A stretch of 64,000 nucleotides of DNA, from NCBI RefSeq assembly GCF_043290135.1, contig NC_134702.1, forward strand, positions 197,254,491 through 197,318,490, in the 5' to 3' direction. This document shows positions 25,110 to 35,339 of this stretch, piece after piece (within the stretch, counting starts at the first letter, position 1; each line of letters starts with the position of its first letter). Below the pieces are notes generated by a model. That model had not been told where the DNA came from and ran no database searches. It saw nothing but the letters and a program-made list of their open reading frames with translations. Made by a program: the position numbers and the translations under genes. The stretch is from Rhipicephalus microplus. Its lineage: Eukaryota > Arthropoda > Arachnida > Ixodida > Ixodidae.

Positions 25110-25297
25110 CCACGTTCAATGAAACCAACACTCATGTCAGGGCCGTTGTAAACGCCTGCGTTCATTGTCGTCAGTATTTTCTATCAATACGAGCCACAAA
25201 AATGGTGGCGGGAGGGCTATATATGTAGACAGTAAATAGAGGTACGTGTAGTTGAAACAAGATAGGTGGCTTTCGTTCATGGGCCGGATACGATACA
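25110..25297 (-). repeat. 5' LTR of Ty3-B (internally deleted)
   Basis: About 188 bp, starting TGTATCGTATCCGG and ending near TTTCATTGAACG on the minus strand. It matches both ends of the 3' LTR but lacks about 170 bases from its middle. Confidence 0.62.
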
Positions 25298-26190
25298 TAT
25301 GTGTGTGTGAGTTCAAGGAGCCATTTCTCCATACACATTATACTATATTGCAGCTACAATTTAGTTCACTTCGCACAGCTGAATAATCTGTGATTGAAAA
25401 TATGACAAATTGCAGCCTTATATTCACAAACCATTAGCACACCGAAACCATTGTCAGAAACCTCTAATAAAAACAAAGAACATCACATACACATATGTAA
25501 CGAAAATGAACCTACTGACACAAGTTTGAAGATAAGAAAAATTATTGTCAATGGCTAAATAGTTGTTTGTCCCCAAATATTTTCACCAGGCTCTTATTGA
25601 GCCCCTCATGCTCGCGTGTTACTTTGTCTCGCGTTGTCTTTTTTACGTGAAATCCCTCTTGCTATGTGACTACCAACTAGCCTGAACAGTCTCATGCAAG
25701 TTCTTCCCAAACAGCTCCTTCCACTTTCAATGCCAACGCGCTTGGAAAATGGGACAGTACAGCTAGGTGGCTTGGCTGGCTACCTCATAGAGACACTTTC
25801 TGCTGGACTTGGATTCACGTAAGCATTGAACAGCACATCAACGCCGCTCTACTTTACAGAGTGCAACAGCGTACTGTGTTCTGACAAAGAAGTGAGAATA
25901 TTTACAAAGTAGCTCCACCTATATATTGCAGTAATGGTACTTATAGTAGCTTGCCGTGGCTTGCCCGTTTTCACTCTAATCTTGTTTCATAATGAACACT
26001 GTTCATATGTCTATCATACATTGCATTTATAGAATGCCTTAGTGTGGTGTAGTCTTTCTATAGCAGTGCCCGTCCCGCGACACCCTTATTTTGTCTTCGG
26101 CTATTGCCACTCAGATGGTTAGACCCTTCGAGTGGCGCGCCGATAATGTAGGAAATTAAGTAAAATATATCGATGTGAAATAATCTGAAC
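25298..26190. other. no recognisable gene
   Basis: AT-rich spacer without a supportable open frame or repeat family. Confidence 0.5.
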
Positions 26191-26191
26191 G

Positions 26192-26890
26192 TTGTAATAA
26201 TGTAACAATGGAACAATGTAAAAATTATCAAAAGCCAAACACAAGGCCTCTATACTGTATAGTAGGCCATCGACTGCATTACAATTCTGCCCTTTGAGAT
26301 CAAGAAGCAATTGAATATAGCCTGCCTTTTGGTGATCCAAGGAGGAAGATACTGTTCACGGAAGAAAGCATGATTGGCCATTTTGATATACAGCAACATT
26401 ACTGATATACAGCAACATTAAACAGCAACATTTGATATACAGCAACATTAAACACATTATTCGCTGACGAAAAGCCCCAATAGAACCTTGCGCAGACATA
26501 CTATGCAGTGAAGGGGAGGCAAACGCAGAAATTATCAATGTAAAGTTATCAAAACAATAAAACAGTGTAAATATTATCACAACATTGTATCAATGTAACA
26601 ATAGAAGAATGTAAAAAATTACCAGAGGCCAAACACAACGCCTTAATACTGTATTGTAGGCCATCGACTGCATTATAATTCTGCTCCTTGGGCTAAAGAA
26701 GCACCTGTATATAACCTGCCTTTTGAGGGCCCAAGGAGAAAGATACTATTCTTTAAAAAAGCACTATTGCTCATTTTGGCACAATGTCACAATATACAGC
26801 AGTATTACTAAAACAAGTGACCAAGAGTTGTCACGTCACACTGACCTACTATTGAGTGAAGGTGAAGCCAAGGCAGGCTTGTTACTTCCG
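26192..26890. repeat. diverged tandem duplication, period about 394 bp
   Basis: Two successive copies can be aligned by eye. GCCAAACACAAGGCC at 26234 pairs with GCCAAACACAACGCC at 26628, and both are followed by TAGTAGGCCATCGACTGCATT-like and CCTGCCTTTTG-like blocks at the same spacing. Nested in the first copy, GATATACAGCAACATTA recurs three times between about 26388 and 26453. Confidence 0.8.
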
Positions 26891-27577
26891 TGTAGTTCTC
26901 CAGTTAGATAAAATGTTTTATCCCCTAAAATACAAACAATTTTTTAAAACTTCACCCTCATGTGAATGTGACCAACAATACTTTGCAATAATATAATACC
27001 CATATTTCTACTTGGACTGCTTTATTGTGAAAACTAAGCCCCAACATGAGTGAAATTTCTTTTCACATATTTGCCACAATATTTTTGGAATATTCTTGTT
27101 TCAATTGCTCCCAAAGTGTCTGAATTGTTTATTGTAGGAACATATAAAGCAAAAATGTAAGTACTACACTAGCCTAATATTGGTGGTTTCTATAAAACAC
27201 GCTAGTCATGCAGCATATTTCAATATTTTGCGAAAATAAAAAAGAAACTAATAAATTATTAGAAACATAAAAAGTAGCACCTTCAGAAGAAACAAAAATT
27301 GTTTCGTATTATTTTTTCAAGCCACTGGTATTATATCGATTATTTAGCGCGACACAGTGTCATTTGGCTGCCCAGAGTTTCAAGCGCCCTCTAGGCAACA
27401 TTTTTTTTTGCGAAAAATAGCGCCTCACTACCTAGTTCTCACAAGTGCATATGCCTGCACAATTTTTTACAGCGAAATCGAAATTCGGGTTACGCGCAGT
27501 TGTCCGCCGCCGCTGCCGACGCCGGTGTCCGTAACGTCGCGCGAAATTAGAAATGTGAAAATTCACTAATATACAAA
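26891..27577. other. no recognisable gene
   Basis: Very AT-rich spacer. A more GC-rich patch near 27495-27540 contains CCGCCGCTGCCGACGCCGG, possibly part of the repeat that follows. Confidence 0.45.
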
Positions 27578-27755
27578 CTAGCACCAAAGACACAAAGCCG
27601 AGTCTGCTGGGTGCAAGCATGGTATTCTACCACTGAGCTACGCCGGGACTTGTGAATTTTTAGCGAACCTAGCACCACAGACACAGTGGGGCTCAAACCC
27701 GGGTCTGTCGGGTGCCAGCCCTGTATCCTAGCACTGAGCTACGCTAGTGCTCGGG
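27578..27755 (-). repeat. tandem pair of tRNA-like units
   Basis: Two minus-strand units 91 bp apart each begin (in plus coordinates) CTAGCACCA and contain a box A-like GCGTAGCTCAGTG and a box B region. In the right-hand unit box B is GGGTTTGAGCCC; in the left it has decayed to CGGCTTTGTGTC. They resemble tRNA heads, but mismatched stems and tandem arrangement argue for a SINE dimer or tRNA pseudogenes rather than working tRNAs. Confidence 0.65.
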
Positions 27756-28049
27756 AATTGTTGGCCAACTTGCCTTAGGTAGGCTTGATGTCGGGAAAGC
27801 AGTCGCAGTATTACGACTTATTAAGCGTTTTAGAACAGCGAAAGAACAAGCAGTCACCGCACAATGTGAATAGCGTAACAAGTGGGCCGTCCAATGCTCC
27901 AACTCATTACGAAAGCTGGTTCTTGTTCCCCTATCAACTACGGCGAATACCCACTTCAGGCATAATTCCCCATCGTCGTCAGCCACTGCATGGACAAATG
28001 GCACGAAATTTTTTGCAAGTGTTCAACGGAAACCACGCTTCTCAGAAGA

Positions 28050-28074
28050 ATATATATATATATATGTATATATA
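28050..28074. repeat. (TA)n microsatellite
   Basis: A TA run with one TG interruption, directly abutting the 5' breakpoint of the LINE on its right. Confidence 0.95.
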
Positions 28075-29990
28075 ATAAACCGGTCGATGAAAAAATTGCC
28101 CTTGAACGCGCGGAAAATTTCAATTCTTTTTTTTCTTCTGTTTTCACCGAAGATGATGGTGCCCTTCCGTCCCTTTCTGACGCTTCCAATCGCCCTCCGG
28201 TATCTGACCCGTTAATCAACGAAGAAGGAGTATTAAACCTTCTTCTACACATTGACATTAAGAAATCCGCTGGTCCAGACGGCATTCCGAACGAGTTTCT
28301 ATATAGATATGCTCAATGGGTCGCAAAGTATCTTACTATAATCTTTCAAACTTCAATAAATCAAGCCTCATTTCCTGTAGCCTGGAAAGAAGCTAAAATA
28401 ATACCAGTTCACAAAAGTGGGAACACTTCAGAAGTGGGTAACTACAGGCCTATCTCTCTTACGAGTACCTGCTCCAAACTGCTTGAGCATATACTGTGTA
28501 AGCATCTCTCTAATTATTTAGACACTCACAATTTATTATCACCAGTGCAACACGGCTTTCGAAGGGGATTATCTACAGTAACGCAGCTTGTTGTTACAGT
28601 TCACGATTTTGCGCAGGCAATTAATCGACGGGAACAGATTGATCTAATATTCTTAGATTTCGCCAAAGCCTTCGATAAGGTCTCGCATCCCAAACTCTTA
28701 CTAAAAGTAAATGAAATATTCAGAAACTCAAATATTACTCAGTGGTTCATTTCTTACCTCCATTCTCGTACACAGTACGTAGAAATAAATAAAATTAAAT
28801 CAAAGTCCAGACCCGTTATATCCGGTGTGCCTCAAGGCAGTGTTCTGGGGCCTCTTTTATTTCTTATTTTTATAAATGACCTGCCCTCAGATTTGTCTGT
28901 TCCCGTGAGATTGTTTGCAGATGACTGCGTTATATATAACAAGATCACATCCCTGAGAGACCAGGTAGACCTGAACAACAACTTAAACAAAATTTTACTA
29001 TGGTGTAATGAATGGCAGATGGTTCTAAACCCCGTAAAATCAGTTTGCATGAGCATAACAAGAAAAAAGGTACCTCTCAAATATAATTACAATATTGGTT
29101 CCCACGATCTAAAAAGGGTAACAGAATATAAATATTTAGGGCTAATATTCACTCCAGATTTGAGGTGGAATACTCACGTAGACGTCACCTGTAGAAAGGC
29201 AAACAAAACGCTATGGGGTCTGAGGCGAAGGTTACATGACGCAACACCCGAAGTAAAAAGTCTTGCGTACAAAATGCTAGTACGACCAATAATTGAATAT
29301 TGTAAAATAGTATGGGACCCTCATACCACCACTAACCTATATAAACTGGAGAAAGTTCAAAGAATGGCTGCCAGGTTTATATTCAATAAATATCAACGCA
29401 TGCACTCTGCTTCCGAACTTTGCAACCGAGCAAACCTACAAGCCTTAGAACTTAGAACTAAGTATGACCGTTTGAAATTTCTATTCCTCATTATTCGTAG
29501 TCAGGTTAAAATCAACTCATTAGATTTCTTTGAAATTTCTCCAGATCCGCGCTCTAGACACAAACACACCTTATATATACAGCCACCAGCCACCCGAAAC
29601 GACGCATTTAAATACAGCTTCTTTCCGAGGGCAATTAAAGAATGGAATGAACTACCAAACAAAGTCGCGATGTCTTCCTCTATCACGGCGTTTTCTGCAG
29701 CTTTAGAATCGCTTATTTTCTCCGAAATAGATGCGTCATAGTTTTTTATAATTCACGATGTCAATGTATATTGCCTCTCGCTTTGTTAATTGTTGTTTTC
29801 AATGCGCAGAATGCAAGTGCACATGCCTGTGTTTAATTTTGTCTTTTAGTGTAAATGCCTGTGTTCGCTGTATGTCTCTATTTTGTAACGTATTTCATGA
29901 CATACTATTTCATTGTATGTGTTTTCCACTCCTGTAAAAACCCCAGCTTGGGGTTGACAGTATTAATAAACAAACAAATAAACAAAAATA
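28072..29990 (+). mobile_element. 5'-truncated LINE of the CR1/L2 type
   Basis: A non-LTR element retains the whole RT region and 3' UTR but no endonuclease. It ends with a small hairpin (CCCCAGCTTGGGG, about 29940) and an AATAAACAAACAAATAAACA-type tail. The left break falls in a TA microsatellite. The single long open frame implies a fairly recent insertion. No target-site duplication is evident, because AT-rich flanks hide it. Confidence 0.85.
28074..29741 (+). CDS. LINE reverse transcriptase, open frame of 555 codons (5' truncated)
   Basis: The frame encodes the reverse transcriptase that copies LINE RNA at a nicked target. RT blocks appear in order: SAGPDGIPNEF, NYRPISLTSTCSKLLE, QHGFRRGLSTVTQL, IFLDFAKAFDKVSH (first catalytic Asp), GVPQGSVLGPLLFLIFINDL, and the catalytic box FADD at 28914-28925. 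A connection and C-terminal region ends with FFPRAIKEWNELP, a signature common in CR1/L2-type elements. No stop or frameshift interrupts it. An ATG exists at 27990, but the codons before 28074 come from a microsatellite and flanking DNA, so the native start is missing. Without endonuclease it is probably not autonomous. The clade call is by motif only. Confidence 0.88.
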   Translation, partial: NKPVDEKIALERAENFNSFFSSVFTEDDGALPSLSDASNRPPVSDPLINEEGVLNLLLHIDIKKSAGPDGIPNEFLYRYAQWVAKYLTIIFQTSINQASFPVAWKEAKIIPVHKSGNTSEVGNYRPISLTSTCSKLLEHILCKHLSNYLDTHNLLSPVQHGFRRGLSTVTQLVVTVHDFAQAINRREQIDLIFLDFAKAFDKVSHPKLLLKVNEIFRNSNITQWFISYLHSRTQYVEINKIKSKSRPVISGVPQGSVLGPLLFLIFINDLPSDLSVPVRLFADDCVIYNKITSLRDQVDLNNNLNKILLWCNEWQMVLNPVKSVCMSITRKKVPLKYNYNIGSHDLKRVTEYKYLGLIFTPDLRWNTHVDVTCRKANKTLWGLRRRLHDATPEVKSLAYKMLVRPIIEYCKIVWDPHTTTNLYKLEKVQRMAARFIFNKYQRMHSASELCNRANLQALELRTKYDRLKFLFLIIRSQVKINSLDFFEISPDPRSRHKHTLYIQPPATRNDAFKYSFFPRAIKEWNELPNKVAMSSSITAFSAALESLIFSEIDAS

Positions 29991-29998
29991 TATTTTAA

Positions 29999-30417
29999 GG
30001 GAAAAAAGTGTATACCTAAGGGCTCGTTTTTCCGTGTTTTAACACAATAATAATGAGATCTAACTGACAGTAATGCCAAGGAATGTGCAAGGGAAGTTAT
30101 TAGAACCAATGGAATGTAGCTAAGAAGAAAGAAAAGTGGATGAAAAAATAACCAGCCATGAGCAGGAATCGAACCTATGAGCTTCGAATAACGCGTTCGA
30201 TGCTCTAACCACTGAGCTACCACAGCGGCCTTCCCTCCATCCACTTTTTTGGGTTTATATGTGAATTTTGAAGTAGGAGTGACATTTAGCGCCATCTATA
30301 AGCAAAACGACGAGTGTGAAAACACATCAAACGTTCCTTGGCATTACTGTCTGTTAGATCTCATTATTATTGTGTTAAAACACGTAAAAACGAGCCCTTA
30401 GGTATACACTTCTTCCC
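29999..30417 (-). mobile_element. TTAA-flanked foldback element with a tRNA-like core
   Basis: The 419-bp unit has terminal inverted repeats of about 85 bp (29999-30083 and 30334-30417) that differ at only a few positions; both ends read GGGAA...AAGTGTATACC from outside in. TTAA stands immediately outside both ends (29995-29998, 30418-30421), as after insertion of a TTAA-specific DNA transposon. No transposase is encoded, so it would be non-autonomous. The middle contains a tRNA-like sequence on the minus strand. Confidence 0.78.
30153..30230 (-). repeat. tRNA-like core of the foldback element
   Basis: On the minus strand: GGCCGCTGTGGTAGCTCAGTGG (box A, cited in part as TAGCTCAGTGG), then CATCGAACGCGTTATTCGAAG, then GGTTCGATTCC (box B, exact consensus) and CCAGCC-like ends. 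A functional tRNA is doubtful because the acceptor pairing is imperfect and the same unit recurs in repeats (30641, 57955). Confidence 0.75.
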
Positions 30418-30546
30418 TTAATTCATTGAACGAGGGTCTCGTACTGGCAGACTTGGTGTGTTTAGGTTGTATAAGAGGGACAATTAATCAGCTGCCCGCT
30501 CATAATAAGTTCACGTGCTACGTGACGCCAAAACATGCGCGTAAGA

Positions 30547-30812
30547 GTGTTTTCACACTCGTCGTTTGGCTTATAGATGGCGCTGACTGTCACTCCTACT
30601 TGTAATTCACATATAAACCCAAAAAAGTGGACGGAGGGAAGGCCGCTGTGGTAGCTCAGTGGTTAGACCATCGAACGCGTTATTCGAAGGTCGTAGGTTC
30701 GATTCCTGCTCACGGCTGGTTATTTCTTTATCCACTTTTCTTTCTTCCTATTTACATTCCAATGGTTCTAATAACTTCCCCTGTACATTTCTTGGCATTA
30801 CTGTCTGTTAGA

Positions 30813-30816
<4 letters not shown>
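30547..30816 (+). mobile_element. partial second copy of the foldback element, opposite orientation
   Basis: This carries the same tRNA-like core (30641-30719, + strand) and flanking sequence (GTGTTTTCACACTCGTCG on the left, GGCATTACTGTCTGTTAG on the right) as the unit at 29999-30417, inverted relative to it. Both outer terminal repeats are incomplete. The right one breaks off exactly at a long AT microsatellite. Confidence 0.82.

Positions 30817-30877
<61 letters not shown>
30817..30877. repeat. (AT)n microsatellite, about 30 units
   Basis: An uninterrupted AT dinucleotide run of 61 bases. It replaces the outer part of the terminal repeat of the element on its left, at GATCTCAT. Confidence 0.98.
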
Positions 30878-30882
<5 letters not shown>

Positions 30883-31056
30883 TGATGGCGCTTCATTGTG
30901 CAGGTGGAGCGGACATGTAGTATTACCAATCACTGCGTTTGAGAGCAAGTATTAAAAAGCATTTCATGTGATGAACCACAGCCCATCGAAGAATTGAAGT
31001 GGGAAGAGCAAGAAAGCTCTTCCGTGAGCACTATCAGTGAATACCTAGCTGCAACA

Positions 31057-31112
31057 TTGATTGATGTGTGGGGTTCAACATCCCGAAACTACGATATGAG
31101 TAAGAGAGACGC
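31057..31112 (-). mobile_element. very short Ruka-like SINE 3' fragment
   Basis: A 56-bp minus-strand remnant of the SINE 3' end (TGATTGATGTGTGGGGTT, CATCCCGAAAC) is flanked by a perfect 15-bp direct repeat TACCTAGCTGCAACA (31042-31056 and 31113-31127). The duplication shows it inserted in this truncated form. Confidence 0.88.
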
Positions 31113-31127
31113 TACCTAGCTGCAACA

Positions 31128-32410
31128 ATATGGCTGAATAAATCTGTTGTTCCTGTTGAGAGTTCTTCAATAATAGTGGTTGGAATGCTGCGCTTCGAAA
31201 CGCAAACATTCCTATAGCCGATGCAGCGGCAGCCTGCATATTATTGTGCCATCTTAGCACAGCGAACCGTGAAGCACCACGGCGCTGCGCTCTGGGAATG
31301 TTTGTTGCGAGCTGTTAAACGCTGCACACACCACTGGCGAACACTTATTTGTTTAATTTGTGGTCAACATGTGAGAAGACAATCAGCATACGCCACAACG
31401 TAGGCCAATGGTGTGTTCAGAATTTGTTACATGCGACCTAGGTGGAGTTTCGCAACTGGTATTCTTGGAGAACTCTGGTTCACGTTGTCAAGATCAATGC
31501 TGCCTAAAAGCCTGTACGCGGACGAGGCTGTTCAGTTGCAAATTGATTAGCAAACTTGAGAAGCTTCTCCCTTTCTTTCTAGAGGCTATGGAAAAACACT
31601 AAGGTGGAGTGCACCGCATGGAACCTATAGTAGCTCTGTACAGGAACAAGCTTCGAAATGGGAGGAGGGAGCTCAGAATGTTTTATCACCTTGATGAAAC
31701 AATTGTTGTGAACGCAAGAATTCTACGAAAATAACTCAAAAAAGAATCATACACAACAGATCACCTCAACTTCCGAAGCAGGGTACACCTAGAAGCTGAA
31801 CCATCTATCTCGGCGAATTACCTCTTGAACCCAAGCATCGGAGCGCGATAGAGGATTTTTTTCGTCTTATAAAAAAAGAAGTCGTAATATGATGTGCGCA
31901 AGGATATGGGCTATCTTACAGCAAGCACATAAATTTCTTTGGTCGGTAAAATAAATCAAGATTTCCGCTATAGCTTGAATCATTACCTAGAATCTAGCTA
32001 ATGCCAATAAATTACGGAGTGAGAGCGAGAAATCCTGGTGGAACGAAAATAGTTTTAGCTGTAAAATTAGTAGTGCAGTATTTATTTTTGTGGGGTGAGT
32101 TTTCGTTTCTTGTGAGAAAAAAATAAACAGTAGTGTTTAAGAAGCTTGTAACTTAAGTCAAATCTCTCGCTGTGTACAAATAATTTTTTTTTCATTTGGT
32201 TGTGCATTTATATTGCGTTATACGTGTTCTTTTTGAACAAATTTCATGAAGCTTGAATGTATTTGTAGCGAGACTCCATGTGTGCACATGATCATTTGTG
32301 ACTTTTGGTGCATACCAAGGATGGTACCTAATTCATTACGTAAATATCACGTCACTTTGCCTATTGTGATAAGAATATCTATGTCGCACACACTTAGTTT
32401 TCAGGGTTTC
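31128..32410. other. no recognisable gene
   Basis: Unassigned sequence, AT-rich toward the right. Short frames only. Confidence 0.45.
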
Positions 32411-32856
32411 AAGCTTCTGTTCTGTTCTGTCCTGTTTTAACTGTTTTGCTGTGGAGAGGTTGAGGTGCCTAATGCCTCGGCTACTCCATATCACAAAGTT
32501 CTGCAGCGAAAATAAAGAAATAATACAGAACGGAACCCAAAAATTGAAAATACGGAAAAGAAAAAAAAAACATACTTAACCTTGAGAACAGTTCAAATAC
32601 CGTGCCAATACACAGTTTTTTTAGTGCAGTTCACACAGCCATAACCTATATACATGCACACCTTACTATTCTAATGTCAGTATATACATGACCACATTTT
32701 TTATATACCCTTCTCTGGCTGTCTGTCATAGGCGCTTGTCCGCTCCGGTCTCCACTAAAAAGTCTGTCAGGAAGATTATTGCCTTTTTCTGGAGATGCAT
32801 CTCAGGCCATGGTCCAAGTAGATCTTTATTTTGAGGGGCCGTCTGTCCAAACTTGC

Positions 32857-33738
32857 TCATTTGTTCTTCAATTTTTCTCTTTCATTTGCGTATTTACCGC
32901 ACTTCAAAATAATATGGCGAAAATTTTCTTCTGCATCACCACAATGGCATTCCGGTGAGTTGGATCGATGTATCTTGTGCAAGAAGCTCTTTGTGTATGC
33001 TACTTCCAGTCGTAGTCGGCGGATTAATGTCTCTTGGTGACGTGGGAGGTCTGTAGCTATGGAAAATTTTCTGCGTGGATAAACTTCATAAAGTACCCTT
33101 TCCTTTGATTTAGGGCTCTCAAACCACTTCTCCATCGAACAATGGTTAGCTCCTTGCGTTATAAAATGTCGAATATCCGCCCCTGACTTAGGGATTGCGC
33201 AATCCCGTCCTCCTTTGAATGCTTTCTTTGCGAGGCTATCAGCCTCTTCATTTCCCTTTATTCTAATGTGACTGGGTATCCATTAAAATTTGATGTTGTG
33301 ACCCGGCGATGAGGCATATTCCACAATTTCTGCAATACATTGTGCTCTTCCACCATTTTTATAAGGTGATCTCACATTTCTGATAAGCAGTAGAGAAGGT
33401 TTGCTATCAGTGCATATCACCCATTTTCATGGCTCAGGATTCTCGCAAATAAGCCTAACTGCTTCAAAGATAGCCACCAATTCTGCTGTCGTCGATGAAG
33501 ATTTCTGCGATGATCTGTACATCTTCTTTTTCTGAATTTCGGGTATAAATACCGCACAGGCGGACGCTTCTTCAGTGCATGATCCGTCTGTATATATCTT
33601 CGTTTTTTCATTTTGCATTACATGAAGTTGATGAAGTACCATTTTTGACGCTACTAGAGGTGCCATGTCTGCTTTCTTTATGCCGTCTATTTTACGGATA
33701 TCATTGGCAGCGTCCGAGGTGGTTTTGAAGGTTTCCAT
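32857..33738 (-). pseudogene. RNase H and C-terminal zinc motif of the decayed LINE
   Basis: The minus-strand frame 33427-33738 holds the start of an RNase H domain (KIYTDGSCTEEASACAVFI with the first catalytic Asp, then STTAELVAIFEAVRLI with the catalytic Glu). It stops at 33427, and the remaining RNase H residues lie in another frame. Downstream, 32857-33135 carries HRSNSPECHCGDAEENFRHI-type sequence with Cys-Cys-His-Cys spacing, the zinc motif found at the end of ORF2 in many such LINEs. RNase H removes RNA from the cDNA hybrid. Confidence 0.8.
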
Positions 33739-33915
33739 TGTTTAAATTCTGGTACTACTGCTTAAAATGATATACTATCCTGTAGTCTCGTTGCCGTCCT
33801 TTGTGTTAGTGCACCAGATAAAAAAATGACTTTCATGTTGCGTAAAAATTCTAAATAAATTTCGAAATGTTTCTTTAGTTCGGAGTACTGCTAAAGGTGG
33901 CTGTCGAGCCTCCGA

Positions 33916-35147
33916 CTACGCTAAAGCACTGGAAGTTGACCGTGGTAAACACAGACATACCCTCAAGCTCCTTGCCAATATCAAGTGAAGTCTCCTTTCG
34001 GTGGAGGCTGGAAGTCCGTGCAGCAGAGGCAGTGAGCAAGTTACGATGGGGCATATCCAGGCAAAATGTAGGGCTAATACCAACTCTGTAGTACCGCCCC
34101 ATTTAGCCCCGCAGAGATGCCGGAGGATTCGAATGGCCTGATTCACTTTTTGTTCAAGGGACTGGACATTAGCCGACCATGTTAGTCTCCGGTATAAAAT
34201 TACTCCCAAGAATTTATGAGTTTTAACCATTTGAATAGGCTGATTTTGCAGAATACTCTGAAAATTGCCAGGTCTTTTTAATGTAAACGAAAGTATGGCT
34301 GTTTTAGCCAGACTTCGTGCCATACCTCTTTTTCTTAGAAAACGGTCTACATAATCCAATCCTTCTTGTAGCGTTTGTTGTACATCCAAAAACGATGGAC
34401 CAGACGTCCATATACTTATATTATTAGCATATACTGAACATCTGATGTTAGGTGGAAGATTGTACGGGAGCTGCGCCATGCCTGCATTAAAGAGAGTAGG
34501 GCTTAGCACGCTGCCATGTGGCACTCCTTGGTTGACGACATGTTCTGACGTTGGGCCCTCCTGCGTAACTAAAAAAATTTTCTGGTGCTTCAGGAAGTCA
34601 GCGATCTAATGCAGTATCTTGCCCTTGAAACCCTGTAACGCCAGGCCTTCCAGAACGTGAACGTGACTTACTGTCTCGTATGCTTGATAAGCATCAAGGA
34701 ATACAGCGACAGTGATGTTTCCTTGCGTTTGTTGGTTTTCCACGTCTGTGACCAAATCCAGAATGCAGTTCATTGTGCATCTACCTCTTCTGAAGCCGGC
34801 TATGCTTTCTGGTAGTAGTTTTTCATGTCTTGCCACCATGAAATTCGTTCATTGATCATTTTTTTCATCACTTTTGAAAAACAATGTGTCAAATTAATCG
34901 GCTTAAACGAGTCCAAGTGCATAGGGCTCTTCCCTGGCTTTAGCAACGGTACTACTTTTGATATCGTCCAACTTTCCAGAACTTTTTTTTGCCATCTTTT
35001 ATTATAGATGTCCAACAGGTGTAATTTTCCTTTCTTGCATGAATTAGCAAGAGCAGCGTATGTAACTCCATCAGTTCCTGGTGAACTTGTTTGTTTTACT
35101 GAAGACAGCTCATATTGGAGCTCCTCTGGTGTGAAGCTGTCATCCAA
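33916..35147 (-). pseudogene. reverse transcriptase of the decayed LINE
   Basis: Three minus-strand pieces in order: 34800-35147 (SSPGTDGVTYAAL, VVPLLKPGKSPMHLDSFKPI), 34606-34839 (IAGFRRGRCTMNCILDLVTD, VAVFLDAYQAYETVSH) and 33916-34524 (PHGSVLSPTLFN, active-site box at 34420-34431). The active-site box reads YANN where the family has Y-A-D-D, so both metal-binding Asp are lost. In the LDAYQAYE block the first catalytic Asp is retained. Frame changes separate the pieces. Confidence 0.85.
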
Positions 35148-35339
35148 ATCTGATGAACTGATTGCAGAAAACTTTATTACAACCGCAGAAGCTGATTCTG
35201 CTGAGGAAATGTATTCGCTAGATTAGACGGTCGCTCCTGTTGTCAGTATAAGATCGCAAAATTCTTCGGCAATCACACGTTCGCTAACTATTCGAGACAG
35301 CGCTAGAGCCTGTAGTGGTCTCGAGTGGACTACTGACTG

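Larger units (their letters stand above)
21387..25297 (-). mobile_element. Ty3/gypsy retrotransposon, decayed (Ty3-B)
   Basis: On the minus strand the element runs from a 5' LTR at about 25110-25297, through gag, protease, reverse transcriptase, RNase H and a shrunken integrase region, to a 3' LTR at about 21387-21747. A purine tract (GAAGGGGAAGA) stands directly before the TGTATC start of the 3' LTR. At about 3.9 kb it is shorter than a complete element because most integrase is missing. Stops and frameshifts are numerous. Confidence 0.82.

Noticed and set aside
27990..28073. ATG at 27990 as start of the LINE protein
   Set aside because: The first 28 codons come from flanking DNA and a TA microsatellite; the element begins near 28072 and lacks its own start.
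30641..30719. functional tRNA gene
   Set aside because: Box A and B are excellent, but it is part of a repeated unit found inverted at 30153 and decayed at 57955; acceptor pairing is imperfect.
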